Below the pieces are notes generated by a model, which ran no database searches, was not told where the DNA came from, and was given only the letters and a program-made list of their open reading frames with translations. From Algivirga pacifica (GTDB taxonomy: Bacteria; Bacteroidota; Bacteroidia; Cytophagales; Flammeovirgaceae), in the NCBI RefSeq assembly GCF_039543525.1, contig NZ_BAABJX010000010.1, positions 35,608-99,607 of the forward strand: DNA of 64,000 bases, written 5' to 3'. Of this stretch, positions 9,125 to 18,689 are shown in pieces (position 1 is the first letter of the stretch; each line of letters begins with the position of its first letter). Made by a program: the position numbers and the translations under genes.

Positions 9125-10159
9125 ATGAAGAAGGGACAACTTACGATGCAAGACATTGCTGATCAGCTTGGGATATCAAAGTCAACGGTTTCTAGAGCCT
9201 TGAAAAACCACCCTGACATCAGTGATAAAACAAAGAAAGCAGTAATGGAACTGGCTAAGGAACTCGATTTCCAACCCAATTCCCTTGCCTTGAGTCTTAG
9301 ACATAAGCGTTCTTTTGTTATCGGGGTAATTGTTCCTGAAATCGTACATCATTTTTTCGCCAATGTTATTAGTGGAATTCAAGATGTCGCTTACAAGGCA
9401 GGATACAATGTAATGATCTGTATCTCGAATGAAGATTTTGACATAGAAGTGAAAGACACGAATGCCCTACTCTCTAACCGAGTAGATGGAATGTTGATGT
9501 CTGTCTCCAAGGCAACCACCGACTTTGATCACTTACGAAAAATACAACGTAAAGGTATTCCTTTGGTGTTTTTTGATCGTGCCACTAGTGAACTAGAAGT
9601 TAGCAAAGTCATTACAGATGACTTTGGAGGAGCTTATAAAGCAACCCAACACTTGATCGAGCAAGGGTGTAAACATATTGCTCATCTGGCAGGTCCCAAA
9701 ACCCTTTCACTCAGTAAAAGTAGAGAGGATGGCTATCGAAAAGCTCTAGAAGATCATAATATGGTCGTAGAGGAATCCCTGATTATTCCTTGTCCGGAAG
9801 GGACAGTAGAAGAAGGAGAAAAAGTTCTTTCTATGTTATTAGATAAAGGACATCAAGTTGATGGCTTATTTGCTTCTAATGACATTGCTGCTATTGGCGC
9901 ACAAAAAGCTGCCAAAAAGCATCATCTGAGCATCCCTGAAGATATTGCTATCGTGGGATTCAGTAACTGGCAAATGGCTACTATTGTGGAACCACCTTTA
10001 TCATCTGTTGCCCAACCAGGGTATGAAATGGGCAAGATGGCGGCAGAACTTCTATTGGAAGAAATTAACGCCGATAGCGATGTCTCTTACCCGGCCTCTA
10101 CCAAAGTAATGCCGCTAGAGTTAGTGGTAAGGGAATCTTCTGATCGAGAAAAAAAATAA
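9125..10159 (+). CDS. LacI-family transcriptional regulator
   Basis: The 344-residue protein starts at ATG 9125; an in-frame TTG at 9116 is less likely. The N-terminal helix-turn-helix has TMQDIADQLGISKSTVSRALKNHPDISDKTK, followed by the hinge helix QPNSLALSLR and a periplasmic-binding-protein-like effector domain (FVIGVIVPEIVHHFF, DGLFASNDIAAIGA, VGFSNWQ). It is divergent from the sus-like operon and so probably controls it; in other Bacteroidota similarly placed LacI proteins control alpha-glucan genes. Shared AACCGGTT-centred sites upstream of both amylase genes have LacI-operator form and are natural further targets. The effector sugar is unknown. Confidence 0.93.
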   Translation: MKKGQLTMQDIADQLGISKSTVSRALKNHPDISDKTKKAVMELAKELDFQPNSLALSLRHKRSFVIGVIVPEIVHHFFANVISGIQDVAYKAGYNVMICISNEDFDIEVKDTNALLSNRVDGMLMSVSKATTDFDHLRKIQRKGIPLVFFDRATSELEVSKVITDDFGGAYKATQHLIEQGCKHIAHLAGPKTLSLSKSREDGYRKALEDHNMVVEESLIIPCPEGTVEEGEKVLSMLLDKGHQVDGLFASNDIAAIGAQKAAKKHHLSIPEDIAIVGFSNWQMATIVEPPLSSVAQPGYEMGKMAAELLLEEINADSDVSYPASTKVMPLELVVRESSDREKK

Positions 10160-10244
10160 AGAAAGTTATTAATTTTTCAATTCTTGATTAAGAAACTGAT
10201 TTTAATCAAAAATGATAAGCTATAACCGAAGTACATCTTCTATA

Positions 10245-10273
10245 AAAGGCCGCTTTTGCAGGCCTTTCTTTTT
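10245..10273 (+). terminator. Rho-independent terminator after the LacI regulator
   Basis: AAAGGCC, a 9-nt loop and GGCCTTT are followed by CTTTTT. It lies about 85 bp after the stop codon. Confidence 0.85.
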
Positions 10274-10638
10274 ACATTCTCAATCCTATCTTGTTTTCTT
10301 GTGCTTTTATTCGCCGATTTTCAATGTACCTTTCCTTGATGGAAACATTTAATGATTATTAAAATAATCTCATTGGATAATCAAAACCCAACAATAACAC
10401 TGTAAACATCACTTCTAATACCTTCACGACGCCACTATATCAAGTGTAATAAATCCTCTTGATACACAATCCTACACCTTAAATTCTCTTCTGAATTATT
10501 GGATGAAAAGCAGATTAACCCCTATATTTAATAGAGTTAACAATTGTAAACTGCAAAGAACCTATTCTTGCTTTTATCCTAATTGAAACGATTCCCCATT
10601 AATATTTCCGGTAATATTCAACCCATAATTTTGTGACT
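10274..10638. other. Noncoding AT-rich region upstream of prkA, with candidate -7 promoter box
   Basis: No ORF or repeat array is visible. TAATTTTG at 10626-10633 matches the Bacteroidota -7 consensus TAnnTTTG, but no clean TTG lies 17-23 bp upstream. If this box is used, transcription would begin at about the prkA ATG (10639), giving a leaderless mRNA. Confidence 0.4.
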
Positions 10639-12564
10639 ATGAGCAAAGCCGAATTCAAAAAACTTATTGACGACTATAACAAAACCAAGGCCGAAGAGAA
10701 AAAAGTAATCCCATTTCTGGAGTTCTTGGAACTTGTAAAAAAAGACCATAGCCTTTCTTGTCTAGCACACAAGCGCATGTTTAATGCCATTACAGGTAAA
10801 GGCTTTGAACTATTAGATACTGAAACAGATATACGGCTTCGAAGAGTTTTTGGTGCCAATACCCAAGTAAAAAGCTATAATTTCTTCAGAGATGAGTTCT
10901 TTGGTATTGAACAAGTACTTCAAAAGCTAGTACGCTACTTCTTCTCGGCTTCCATGAAAGGAGAAGAAAGCCGACAAGTACTCTTTTTGGTAGGACCTGT
11001 AGGTGCAGGAAAATCTTCCCTCATCGAAAAACTTAAACAAGGTCTGGAGGAAGCTTCCCCTATTTATTATCTGGAAGGTTCTCCTATGCATATCAACCCT
11101 CTTTGTGCCATTCCTAAAGCATTAAGGCCTGAAATGGAGAAAGTCCTAGGAGTGGAAATAGAAGGTGAATTAGACCCCATAAGCCAATACAAGCTAGACG
11201 AAGAATTTGAAGGAGACTTCACCAAGTTCAATGTCGCTATGATGCGATTCAGCACCAAGAAACGTCTAGGTATTGGCATGGTTCCTCCAGTAGACCCAAA
11301 CAACCAGGATACCTCTGTTTTGATCGGATCAGAAGACATCTCCAAGCTTGACCGCTACTCAGAAGATGACCCTCGTGTCTTAACTCTGAACGGTGCCTTC
11401 AATGCCGGCAATAGAGGAATGGTAGAGTTTATAGAAGTATTCAAAAACGAAATCGAATACCTGCATGTCATGCTTACTGCCACACAGGAGAAGCGTATTC
11501 CTGCCCCCGGCAAGCATGGTATGATTTATTTTGATGGAGTAATCCTTGCGCACTCCAATGAGGCAGAGTGGAACAAGTTCAAAGCTGACCACACTAACGA
11601 AGCCATTCTAGATCGTATCGTAAAGATTGAAGTTCCTTATGTACTAGAGCTTTCAGAAGAAAAGAAGATCTATCAAAAAATCATCGACCGTTCTGATTTC
11701 AATGCTCATATCGCTCCACATTCCTTGGCTATCGCTTCCATGTTTGGCATCCTTACTCGTCTAAAGCCTACAGCCAAATGTGACCTCCTTACCAAACTCA
11801 AGTTATACAATGGGGATGAGGTGACTGAAAGAGGACAAACCAAGCACATCAATGTGATGGAACTAAAAGATGAGCACCCTGACGAAGGAATGAGCGGTAT
11901 TTCTACTCGTTTTATCATGAAAGCGCTGGATAATGCTCTTTCGGATAGTGAGACCAATACTATTCACCCAATCTCCGTATTGGATGCGCTGCAAAATAAG
12001 CTGAAAGAAGAACCGCTTCCAGAAGACACCAAGGAACATTATATGCATATCCTGAAGGATATTCTTTACAAAGAATACCTTAAAATGCTAGAAGCGGATA
12101 TTACCAAAGCCTTTGTCCATGCTTACGAGGAACAAGCCGAAACCCTATTCCAAAACTATCTGGATCATGTAGAGGCTTATGTTCTTAAAAGAAAAGTCAA
12201 TGATGGAAAAAGTGAGATGGCACCGGATGTGAAATTCTTAGCCTCCATCGAAGAACAAATTGGTATCACAGGAAGTGCTTCCGACGGTTTCCGACAAGAT
12301 GTGATGAGTTACATTACGCATATCCTAAGACGCAAAGGAACACTTCATTACTATAGTTATGAGCCTCTAAAAGAAGCGATTGAGAAAAAACTAATGGCTT
12401 CCGTGAAGGATATCACCCGCATCATTCTGAAATCAAAAACCCGTGATAAGGAACAGAAGAAAAAGTATGAGGCGATGACGCAACAGTTGATCAATAACGG
12501 CTACAACGAAGAGAGTTGCGAAGCCGTACTCAACTTTGCCGCTAATAACCTTTGGAAAGATTGA
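10639..12564 (+). CDS. prkA: PrkA-type serine protein kinase (YeaG homologue)
   Basis: The 641-residue protein matches the family length (E. coli YeaG 644). An N-terminal AAA-like domain carries the Walker A motif FLVGPVGAGKSS (about 113-124), and the PrkA C-terminal domain with its kinase-like region follows (DKEQKKKYEAMTQ...NGYNEESCEAVLNF). An in-frame GTG lies 6 bp upstream of the chosen ATG. PrkA, YeaH and SpoVR are encoded together in many bacteria; in E. coli yeaGH is induced by starvation and stationary phase. Whether PrkA acts mainly as a kinase or an AAA+ protease is debated. It is the first gene of a three-gene operon. Confidence 0.95.
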   Translation: MSKAEFKKLIDDYNKTKAEEKKVIPFLEFLELVKKDHSLSCLAHKRMFNAITGKGFELLDTETDIRLRRVFGANTQVKSYNFFRDEFFGIEQVLQKLVRYFFSASMKGEESRQVLFLVGPVGAGKSSLIEKLKQGLEEASPIYYLEGSPMHINPLCAIPKALRPEMEKVLGVEIEGELDPISQYKLDEEFEGDFTKFNVAMMRFSTKKRLGIGMVPPVDPNNQDTSVLIGSEDISKLDRYSEDDPRVLTLNGAFNAGNRGMVEFIEVFKNEIEYLHVMLTATQEKRIPAPGKHGMIYFDGVILAHSNEAEWNKFKADHTNEAILDRIVKIEVPYVLELSEEKKIYQKIIDRSDFNAHIAPHSLAIASMFGILTRLKPTAKCDLLTKLKLYNGDEVTERGQTKHINVMELKDEHPDEGMSGISTRFIMKALDNALSDSETNTIHPISVLDALQNKLKEEPLPEDTKEHYMHILKDILYKEYLKMLEADITKAFVHAYEEQAETLFQNYLDHVEAYVLKRKVNDGKSEMAPDVKFLASIEEQIGITGSASDGFRQDVMSYITHILRRKGTLHYYSYEPLKEAIEKKLMASVKDITRIILKSKTRDKEQKKKYEAMTQQLINNGYNEESCEAVLNFAANNLWKD

Positions 12565-12569
12565 TTTAA

Positions 12570-12652
12570 GGTAAGAGGTAAAAGGGAATAGGTAAAAAGT
12601 ACCTCTTCCATTTTACCTCTTACCTCTTACCTTTTACCTCTTACCTCTTACC
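12570..12652. repeat. Heptamer array between prkA and yeaH, hairpin-forming
   Basis: Left side: GGTAAGA, GGTAAAA, GGGAATA, GGTAAAA. Right side: six units of T(T/C)TTACC in register, 12611-12652. The two sides are complementary and can form a long stem in the intercistronic mRNA. The array ends only 5 bases before the yeaH start codon and occupies the place of a ribosome-binding region. Confidence 0.8.
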
Positions 12653-12657
12653 TTTTT

Positions 12658-13830
12658 ATGGCTATTTTTAGAGATTTCAGCACACAAAAACGAGACCGGT
12701 CCGCCTCGGATCGTCAGCGACACAAAGAACTCGTCAAGAAAAAAATCAAAGAAGGCATTGCCGACATTATTGCTGAAGAAGCAATCATCGGCAAGAATAA
12801 AAACAAAGTCATCAAAGTACCTATTAAAGGCATCAAAGAATATCGCTTTATCTATGGGCGAAATAACAATGGAACGGCTCAAGGAACGGGACAAGAAGAG
12901 AAAGGGCAAATCATACAAGATGGACGTGGAAACCCACAGAAAGGAGAGTATGGGGAAGCAGGGAATCAACCTGGTGAGGATATGTATGAAACCGAAATCA
13001 CCATAGAAGAAGCTATCAATATGATGTTTGAGGACCTGGAACTTCCTGAGTTAGAACGAAAGAAGTATTTCTTTACAGAAACAGAGGTCTTCAAAAAATT
13101 CAAGGGATACCAGAAAAAAGGCGTAAGAGCACGTCTCTCCAAGAAAAAAACCATGAAAAACCGACTGAAACGAAAGATCGTGCTCAGTAGTCGGGAACAA
13201 GAGTCAGAGGAGGAACGCTCCTACCCTTTCCATAATGATGACCTGGTATACAAACGCATGACCGTAGACATCAAGGAACATTCCAATGCTGTGGTTTTCT
13301 GTGTCATGGATACTAGTGCCTCTATGGACCAAACCAAGAAATACCTTGCCCGAAGTTTCTATTTTCTTCTTTATACCTTTCTGAAAAACCGCTATCAAAA
13401 CACAGAAATTGTCTTTGTTGCTCATCATACGGAAGCCAAAGAGGTTTCCGAAGATGACTTCTTCCACAAGGTAGAATCTGGCGGCACCATGATCTCTTCC
13501 GGTTACAAGAAAGTACTGGAAATTATCGAGAAAAGGTATAATCCAGTCCTATGGAACATCTATACCTTCCATTGCTCTGATGGAGATAACTTTAGTAGTG
13601 ACAATCGCTCCGCAAAGGAATATGCCAAGCGTTTGGCTGATGTTTGTAACCTCTTTGGATATGGGGAGATCAAACCTAATACAAGCTACTCCTGGTCAAG
13701 TATGATTGACGAATTCAAGGGTATTGAAGCCGATAACTTTATCTGTCTTAAAATACGGAACAAGGAAAATATCTGGCCTGCCCTTAAGAAATTCCTTACG
13801 CTGGACAAGAGCAACTCCCTTATGGAATAA
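12658..13830 (+). CDS. yeaH: UPF0229/DUF444 family VWA-domain protein (YeaH homologue)
   Basis: The 390-residue cytoplasmic protein begins with the conserved FRDFSTQKRDRSASDRQRHKE motif. A low-complexity Gly/Gln/Glu linker (about 65-105) is followed by a von Willebrand A domain with a MIDAS motif in VVFCVMDTSASMDQTKKY (DxSxS) and a C-terminal YSWSSMIDEF region. The E. coli protein has 427 residues, so this one is slightly shorter, mainly in the linker. It lies between prkA and spoVR and is expected to act with them; its molecular activity is not established. Confidence 0.93.
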   Translation: MAIFRDFSTQKRDRSASDRQRHKELVKKKIKEGIADIIAEEAIIGKNKNKVIKVPIKGIKEYRFIYGRNNNGTAQGTGQEEKGQIIQDGRGNPQKGEYGEAGNQPGEDMYETEITIEEAINMMFEDLELPELERKKYFFTETEVFKKFKGYQKKGVRARLSKKKTMKNRLKRKIVLSSREQESEEERSYPFHNDDLVYKRMTVDIKEHSNAVVFCVMDTSASMDQTKKYLARSFYFLLYTFLKNRYQNTEIVFVAHHTEAKEVSEDDFFHKVESGGTMISSGYKKVLEIIEKRYNPVLWNIYTFHCSDGDNFSSDNRSAKEYAKRLADVCNLFGYGEIKPNTSYSWSSMIDEFKGIEADNFICLKIRNKENIWPALKKFLTLDKSNSLME

Positions 13831-13839
13831 CCCTGTCAG

Positions 13840-13969
13840 TTTTTAATTATCAATTTTCAATTATTAATTTTTAATAATCAATTATTAATTTTCAATTATT
13901 AATTACCAATGATCAATCGCAGAAGCTGTTCATGAGTTATTAAAAATTGAAAATTATAATTGAAAATTA
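13840..13969. repeat. AT-rich degenerate heptamer array between yeaH and spoVR
   Basis: Eleven 7-mers are in perfect register from 13840 to 13916: TTTTTAA, TTATCAA, TTTTCAA, TTATTAA, TTTTTAA, TAATCAA, TTATTAA, TTTTCAA, TTATTAA, TTACCAA, TGATCAA. After a short unique stretch, complementary units (AAAATTG type) occupy 13938-13968, up to the spoVR start. The two parts can pair. Confidence 0.78.
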
Positions 13970-15370
13970 ATGACAATCATGGACTGGACGGTAAAAGACT
14001 TAGAGAAATGGAATAATAAAATTGAGGAGCTGGTACAATCGCTAGGATTAGATTGTTTTCCTCAAGAATTTGAAGTGTGTGACTACCATGATATGCTGGG
14101 ATATCAATCCTATGTAGGAATGCCCTCCCGCTACCCTCATTGGAGTTTTGGAAAATCCTTCGAAAAGCAACGGACGATGTATAAGTTGGGCGTAGGTGGT
14201 TTAGCTTATGAGATGGTCATCAATACTAACCCATGTTTGGCGTACCTGATGATTGACAACCCGTTGTCTATACAGGTATTGACCATTGCGCACGTATATG
14301 GACACAATGACTTTTTCAAGAATAACATCAATTTCGCTCATACACGCCCTGAACTGGCATTGGAAATGTTTAAGACTCATGCTGATCGGGTAAGACGCTA
14401 TATTGAAACTCCTAGTATAGGCTATGAGAAAGTAGAAAATATTCTGGATGCAGCCCATGCCATCAGCTTTCATACCAACCGAAACCTAAGAATACAGCAA
14501 CTATCAGAAGAGGAACAAAAAGATCAATTCTACCAACGACTCAATAAGGAGCCTGACCCGTGGAATCACTTGCATAGTAAAGAAGAAGAAAGTGCGACCA
14601 CAGATGCTTTTATTCCTGAACCTACAGAAGACTTAATGGGCTTTATCAGCGAATTCAATAAGGAGCTGGAAGATTGGGAAAAAGATCTTATGCATATCGT
14701 CAGGGAAGAGACCCTTTACTTTATGCCGCAGATGGAAACCAAGATTATGAATGAGGGATGGGCCAGTTTCTGGCATTTCACTATTCTGAATCGCTTGAAT
14801 CTTCCTCCAGAATTGCATATGGATTTTGTACGGGCTCATAATCAGGTGATACGTCCTCACCCTGGTGGACTGAACCCTTATCACGTAGGATACTCTATCT
14901 TCACCCGTTTAGCTGGTAGTGATGGTCATCAAATCGACTACGAAATTAACCCTCAAATATTCGACATCAGGACTATAGATAGAGATGCCTCTTTCCTTAG
15001 ACGATTCCTGACCAAAGAGCTGGCTCAAGAATTACATTTATTTGAATACAAACAAAGAGGCAATCGGGTCACAGTAAGCGATGTCAGTGATGATGATGGT
15101 TGGGAAACCGTGCGAGATACACTCATTAAAAATACGGGAATGAATGGCATTCCTGTTATCAAGGTAAAAGGTATTAATCCACTCTCCAATACACTTCAAT
15201 TATTACACGAGTATGATGACCGAGAGTTGGAACTGAATTACGTCCGCAAAACGATGGAATATATTTATAGACTTTGGAGTAAAAGACCCGTTACGCTAGA
15301 GACCATCATTGATAATCGGGAAGTTACCTGTACCTTTAAAAACAATAACTTTACTGTAGAAGAAAGTTAA
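13970..15370 (+). CDS. spoVR: SpoVR family protein (YcgB homologue)
   Basis: The 466-residue length is close to B. subtilis SpoVR. Conserved family segments are FEVCDYHDMLGYQSYVGMP, the MPSRYPHWSFGK region, HVYGHNDFFKNN, ETKIMNEGWASFWHF and HPGGLNPYHVGY. In Bacillus SpoVR affects spore cortex; in non-sporulating bacteria it occurs with PrkA and YeaH and is tied to stress or stationary-phase physiology. The gene starts inside or next to an AT-rich heptamer array; ATG 13979 (residue 4) is an alternative start. Biochemical function is unknown. Confidence 0.94.
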   Translation: MTIMDWTVKDLEKWNNKIEELVQSLGLDCFPQEFEVCDYHDMLGYQSYVGMPSRYPHWSFGKSFEKQRTMYKLGVGGLAYEMVINTNPCLAYLMIDNPLSIQVLTIAHVYGHNDFFKNNINFAHTRPELALEMFKTHADRVRRYIETPSIGYEKVENILDAAHAISFHTNRNLRIQQLSEEEQKDQFYQRLNKEPDPWNHLHSKEEESATTDAFIPEPTEDLMGFISEFNKELEDWEKDLMHIVREETLYFMPQMETKIMNEGWASFWHFTILNRLNLPPELHMDFVRAHNQVIRPHPGGLNPYHVGYSIFTRLAGSDGHQIDYEINPQIFDIRTIDRDASFLRRFLTKELAQELHLFEYKQRGNRVTVSDVSDDDGWETVRDTLIKNTGMNGIPVIKVKGINPLSNTLQLLHEYDDRELELNYVRKTMEYIYRLWSKRPVTLETIIDNREVTCTFKNNNFTVEES

Positions 15371-15555
15371 AAGGTATTCAAGGTCTTTTCGGATGTTTTA
15401 TTTTTGGAGATGTACTTCCTTAAAAAATATAAATCATCCCGTATTAACAATACGACTTAGATTTCTAAGAATTCATCACTTTACAACTATATCACAAGCC
15501 CTTTATAAGCTTCTTCATTTTTTCCTTGCCACCGTGGCCCGGATGAAAAACGAAG

Positions 15556-15602
15556 CAAAAAAAATGAGCCATCCCTTAAGTGTTAATATGGGATGACTCA
15601 TC
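15556..15602 (-). terminator. Rho-independent terminator after the spondin-domain gene
   Basis: On the minus strand, ATGAGTCATCCC and GGGATGGCTCAT flank a 14-nt loop and are followed by eight T residues. There is one internal mismatch. Confidence 0.85.
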
Positions 15603-15624
15603 TATACTATATATGATACTTCAT

Positions 15625-16878
15625 CTATTGAGCCTCAATAGTTATACGAAGGTAAGTAGATACCTCTTCAGGTACATTAGCACTTGGGGAGGTTTCTTCT
15701 TCTACCACTCCTCCTTCATCTTCACCAGTATTAGGCCCTGCCTGACGTGGTGCTTGATTTGCTCCTGCCCCTGCATATTCATCCACCTCTGTACCGGCAT
15801 CATATAGCAATGCTTCCTCTGTAACATCACCACTGATCGGCTCACCATTGGAATCGAACAATGATAACTGATCCAGTCCTACAAACCAATCGTTAGACTG
15901 TATGAACATCGTTGCCAATGAAAGTCTGTCTCCATCTTCGGCTTCAAAGGTAAAGGTATAAGCCCCCCCGGGTCCAATAGGCCCTACCGCAGTCTCTCCC
16001 TCAGGAGTATTAAATACATCCGTATATTCAGCAACATCTCCGTCCTCTGCCAATGCTTCCAACGCTGCCGAAGCAGCTTCTGACATCATAAATATTTCAT
16101 TGCTTTCACCTACGAAGAATGCTCCGGGAGCAAATGGCGTAACCAGTCCACTGTTTTCAGATAGGTCCGTAAACATGGTGGTGCTCATACCATCTTCAGC
16201 AATTGCCTCTAATCCCTCAGATGCTTTCTCTCCCACCTCAAACAGTGGCATTTGATCTGTAAAATGAATAACATATACCCCAGGAGAAACAGGGCTCGGC
16301 AAGTTAGAATTGTCTGATAAGTTCGCAATGGTTACCGTGAATAGTGTTCCACCATCATGTTCAACGGTTACTTGTATCAACTCATTCACAGCAGGGTACG
16401 TAAAACCATCCTGTACATCCGAAAGTAAAGAGACTACCCCACCTTCATCTGTGCCTGTATTGGGAGCTTCCTGACGAGGTGCTTGATTGGGCCCCTCTCC
16501 CGGAGCTTCATTTTCTTCTGTGCCTGCATCCCATAAAGCTATTAACTCCGTAATATCTCCTGTAAGCGCCACCCCACTCTCATCATAAAGCGCAATTCCT
16601 GTTGCCTCCGGAGCAAAAAATACATCATTGGTTTGCACGAACATGTTTGCAAAAGACAAGTAATGTCCTTGTCCTGCATTAAAGCTAAAACTCAGACTCT
16701 CTCCAGGAGCTACCGCGTCCAATGAATCTGTACTGAAATAATCATATGCTGGATTTACATTTTCTATGGTAACCGTAAAGGTAGCCATGCCATTCCCTCC
16801 ATTATCATCGTCATCATCATCACAAGCCATAAATAAGAAAGGGGTAAATAGTAGACATAATGCCAATACTCTTTTCAT
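15625..16878 (-). CDS. Surface lipoprotein with duplicated spondin-N domains
   Basis: The 417-residue lipoprotein has an MKRVLALCLLFTPFLFMAC signal followed by six Asp residues, an acidic surface-export signal. Spondin-N motifs occur twice: SFANMFVQTNDVFF...DAGTEENEAPGEGPNQAPRQ (about 75-135) and LSLATMFIQSNDWFVG...DAGTEVDEYAGAGANQAPRQ (about 315-390). The central part (FTVTIANLSDNSNLPSPVSPGVYVIH, then GEKASEGLEAIAEDG and a similar SEAASAALEALAEDG) is the front half of a second domain, itself partly duplicated. Spondin-N domains are found in extracellular matrix and cell-surface proteins; the role here is unknown. It is flanked by its own terminator and a palindromic site upstream. Confidence 0.85.
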   Translation of the reverse strand: MKRVLALCLLFTPFLFMACDDDDDDNGGNGMATFTVTIENVNPAYDYFSTDSLDAVAPGESLSFSFNAGQGHYLSFANMFVQTNDVFFAPEATGIALYDESGVALTGDITELIALWDAGTEENEAPGEGPNQAPRQEAPNTGTDEGGVVSLLSDVQDGFTYPAVNELIQVTVEHDGGTLFTVTIANLSDNSNLPSPVSPGVYVIHFTDQMPLFEVGEKASEGLEAIAEDGMSTTMFTDLSENSGLVTPFAPGAFFVGESNEIFMMSEAASAALEALAEDGDVAEYTDVFNTPEGETAVGPIGPGGAYTFTFEAEDGDRLSLATMFIQSNDWFVGLDQLSLFDSNGEPISGDVTEEALLYDAGTEVDEYAGAGANQAPRQAGPNTGEDEGGVVEEETSPSANVPEEVSTYLRITIEAQ

Positions 16879-16944
16879 GGTTTTCTTTTATAAGGATTAA
16901 TAAATAAGTGACTTTATACATATCACTTCTCATAGATAATATTT

Positions 16945-16963
16945 ACCTACTAACTTAGTAGGT
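16945..16963. promoter_or_regulatory. 19-bp palindrome upstream of the spondin-domain gene
   Basis: ACCTACTA, a 3-nt centre and TAGTAGGT form an 8-bp-arm inverted repeat about 70 bp upstream of the start codon. The lack of a T-run suggests an operator rather than a terminator, but no regulator is identified. Confidence 0.4.
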
Positions 16964-16993
16964 TATGTATTAAGTAAACGAATGTTTACAGAC

Positions 16994-17025
16994 AAAAAAA
17001 GGTCACTGTAACGAACAGTAACCTT
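16994..17025 (-). terminator. Rho-independent terminator after the acyl-CoA carboxylase gene
   Basis: Read on the minus strand, AAGGTTACTGT, a 5-nt loop and ACAGTGACCTT with one mismatch are followed by a T-run. It lies 30 bp past the stop codon. Confidence 0.88.
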
Positions 17026-17054
17026 ACATAATATTTCTATTCAAATAAGTATTT

Positions 17055-18689
17055 TTAGGTTTGAATGACCCCTACATTATAACGCTTGGTAATAGGCGCA
17101 TGATTAGCCGCTTCTATTCCCATAGAGATCACTTTTCGGGTATCCTCTGGAGCGATAACCCCATCTACCCAAAGGCGTGCTGCAGCATAATATGGAGACA
17201 ACTGTTCTTCATACTTGCTCTTGATATCTTCCAACAAAGCTTGCTCTTCTTCCTGAGTGATGGATTTCCCCTTGGCTTTCAAGGAAGCTACTTTGATTTG
17301 CAGTAATGTTTGGGCTGCTGCATTTCCACTCATCACAGCCATCTTCGCAGTAGGCCACGCATAAATCAGTCGAGGATCATATGCCTTACCGCACATGGCA
17401 TAGTTTCCTGCTCCATAGGAGTTCCCTACAATGATCGTAAACTTAGGCACAACTGAATTAGCCATGGCATTCACCATCTTGGCGCCATCTTTTATAATAC
17501 CTCCATGTTCCGCTCTGCTTCCTACCATAAAGCCGGATACATCTTGCAAAAACACCAAAGGAATCTTTTTCTGATTGCAGTTCATAATGAAACGAGCGGC
17601 CTTATCTGCCGAATCTGAATAGATCACCCCGCCCATCTGCATCTCTCCTTTCTTGGTTTTGGTAACAGTACGTTGGTTGGCCACAATCCCTACGGCCCAC
17701 CCATCAATACGAGCATATCCACACAACAAGGTCTTCCCATAATCTTCTTTATAAGGCTCAAACGCTGAGCGATCGACCAACGCCTTAATTACCTCCAACA
17801 TATCATAGGGTTTGGCCCGATCTACCGGCATATCTTTCAGTAACTCTTCTGCTGGTTTAAGAGGATACGCACGCTCACTTCGGTCAAAACCCGCAGAAGG
17901 GTTTACCCCCATCTTATCAAAGATACTTCGAATTCGATCCAAGCAATCTTTGTCATCCTTACATTTATAATCTGTCACCCCTGAGATCTCCGAATGGGTC
18001 ACCGCTCCTCCCAATGTCTCATTATCAATTTGTTCTCCAATTGCTGATTTCACCAAATAAGACCCTGCCAGAAATACAGAGCCTGTACCTTCTACAATCA
18101 TTGCCTCATCTGACATGATTGGGAGATACGCCCCACCAGCGACGCAACTACCCATAATAGCAGCTACTTGTATGATCCCTTCCGAAGACATCACGGCATT
18201 ATTTCTGAAGATCCTCCCAAAATGTTCTTTATCTGGAAAGATCTCATCCTGCATAGGCAAGAATACTCCGGCACTATCTACCAGATAGATAATTGGAAGC
18301 TTATTTTCCATGGCTATTTCTTGTGCCCTTAGGTTTTTCTTGGCCGCAATGGGAAACCAGGCACCTGCTTTTACGGTGGCATCATTAGCCACCACCACAC
18401 ATTGCCTATTACTGACATAGCCTATCCCCACAATTACACCTGCAGAAGGACAGCCTCCATACTCCTTATACATTCCATCTCCGGCAAAGGTCCCTACTTC
18501 CAAAAATTCCGTATCCCGGTCCAAAAGATAATCAATACGTTCCCTGGCGGTCATCTTCCCTTTTTTATGCTGGGAAGCTATTTTCTTTTCCCCTCCTCCT
18601 TTCCTCACTTCCTCTTGTCGACGCTGTAACTCTTGTAGCAGTTCATAAAACTGCAATTCATTTTGCGTTAGTTCTTTGTTGCTTATCAT
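17055..18689 (-). CDS. Acyl-CoA carboxylase carboxyltransferase (beta) subunit, methylcrotonyl-CoA-carboxylase-like
   Basis: The 544-residue protein has two crotonase-fold halves. The N half has KMTARERIDYLLD, then PIIYLVDSAGVFLPMQDEIFPD and GSCVAGGAYLPIMSDEA. The C half has RFIMNCNQKKIPLVFLQDVSGFMVG and GNSYGAGNYAMCGKAYDPRLIYAWP. It transfers a carboxyl group from biotin to an acyl-CoA. The FLPMQDE signature and the overall pattern resemble 3-methylcrotonyl-CoA carboxylase beta more than propionyl-CoA carboxylase, so leucine degradation is plausible. No biotin-carrier or carboxylase subunit is adjacent; these would lie elsewhere. Substrate is uncertain. Confidence 0.9.
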   Translation of the reverse strand: MISNKELTQNELQFYELLQELQRRQEEVRKGGGEKKIASQHKKGKMTARERIDYLLDRDTEFLEVGTFAGDGMYKEYGGCPSAGVIVGIGYVSNRQCVVVANDATVKAGAWFPIAAKKNLRAQEIAMENKLPIIYLVDSAGVFLPMQDEIFPDKEHFGRIFRNNAVMSSEGIIQVAAIMGSCVAGGAYLPIMSDEAMIVEGTGSVFLAGSYLVKSAIGEQIDNETLGGAVTHSEISGVTDYKCKDDKDCLDRIRSIFDKMGVNPSAGFDRSERAYPLKPAEELLKDMPVDRAKPYDMLEVIKALVDRSAFEPYKEDYGKTLLCGYARIDGWAVGIVANQRTVTKTKKGEMQMGGVIYSDSADKAARFIMNCNQKKIPLVFLQDVSGFMVGSRAEHGGIIKDGAKMVNAMANSVVPKFTIIVGNSYGAGNYAMCGKAYDPRLIYAWPTAKMAVMSGNAAAQTLLQIKVASLKAKGKSITQEEEQALLEDIKSKYEEQLSPYYAAARLWVDGVIAPEDTRKVISMGIEAANHAPITKRYNVGVIQT

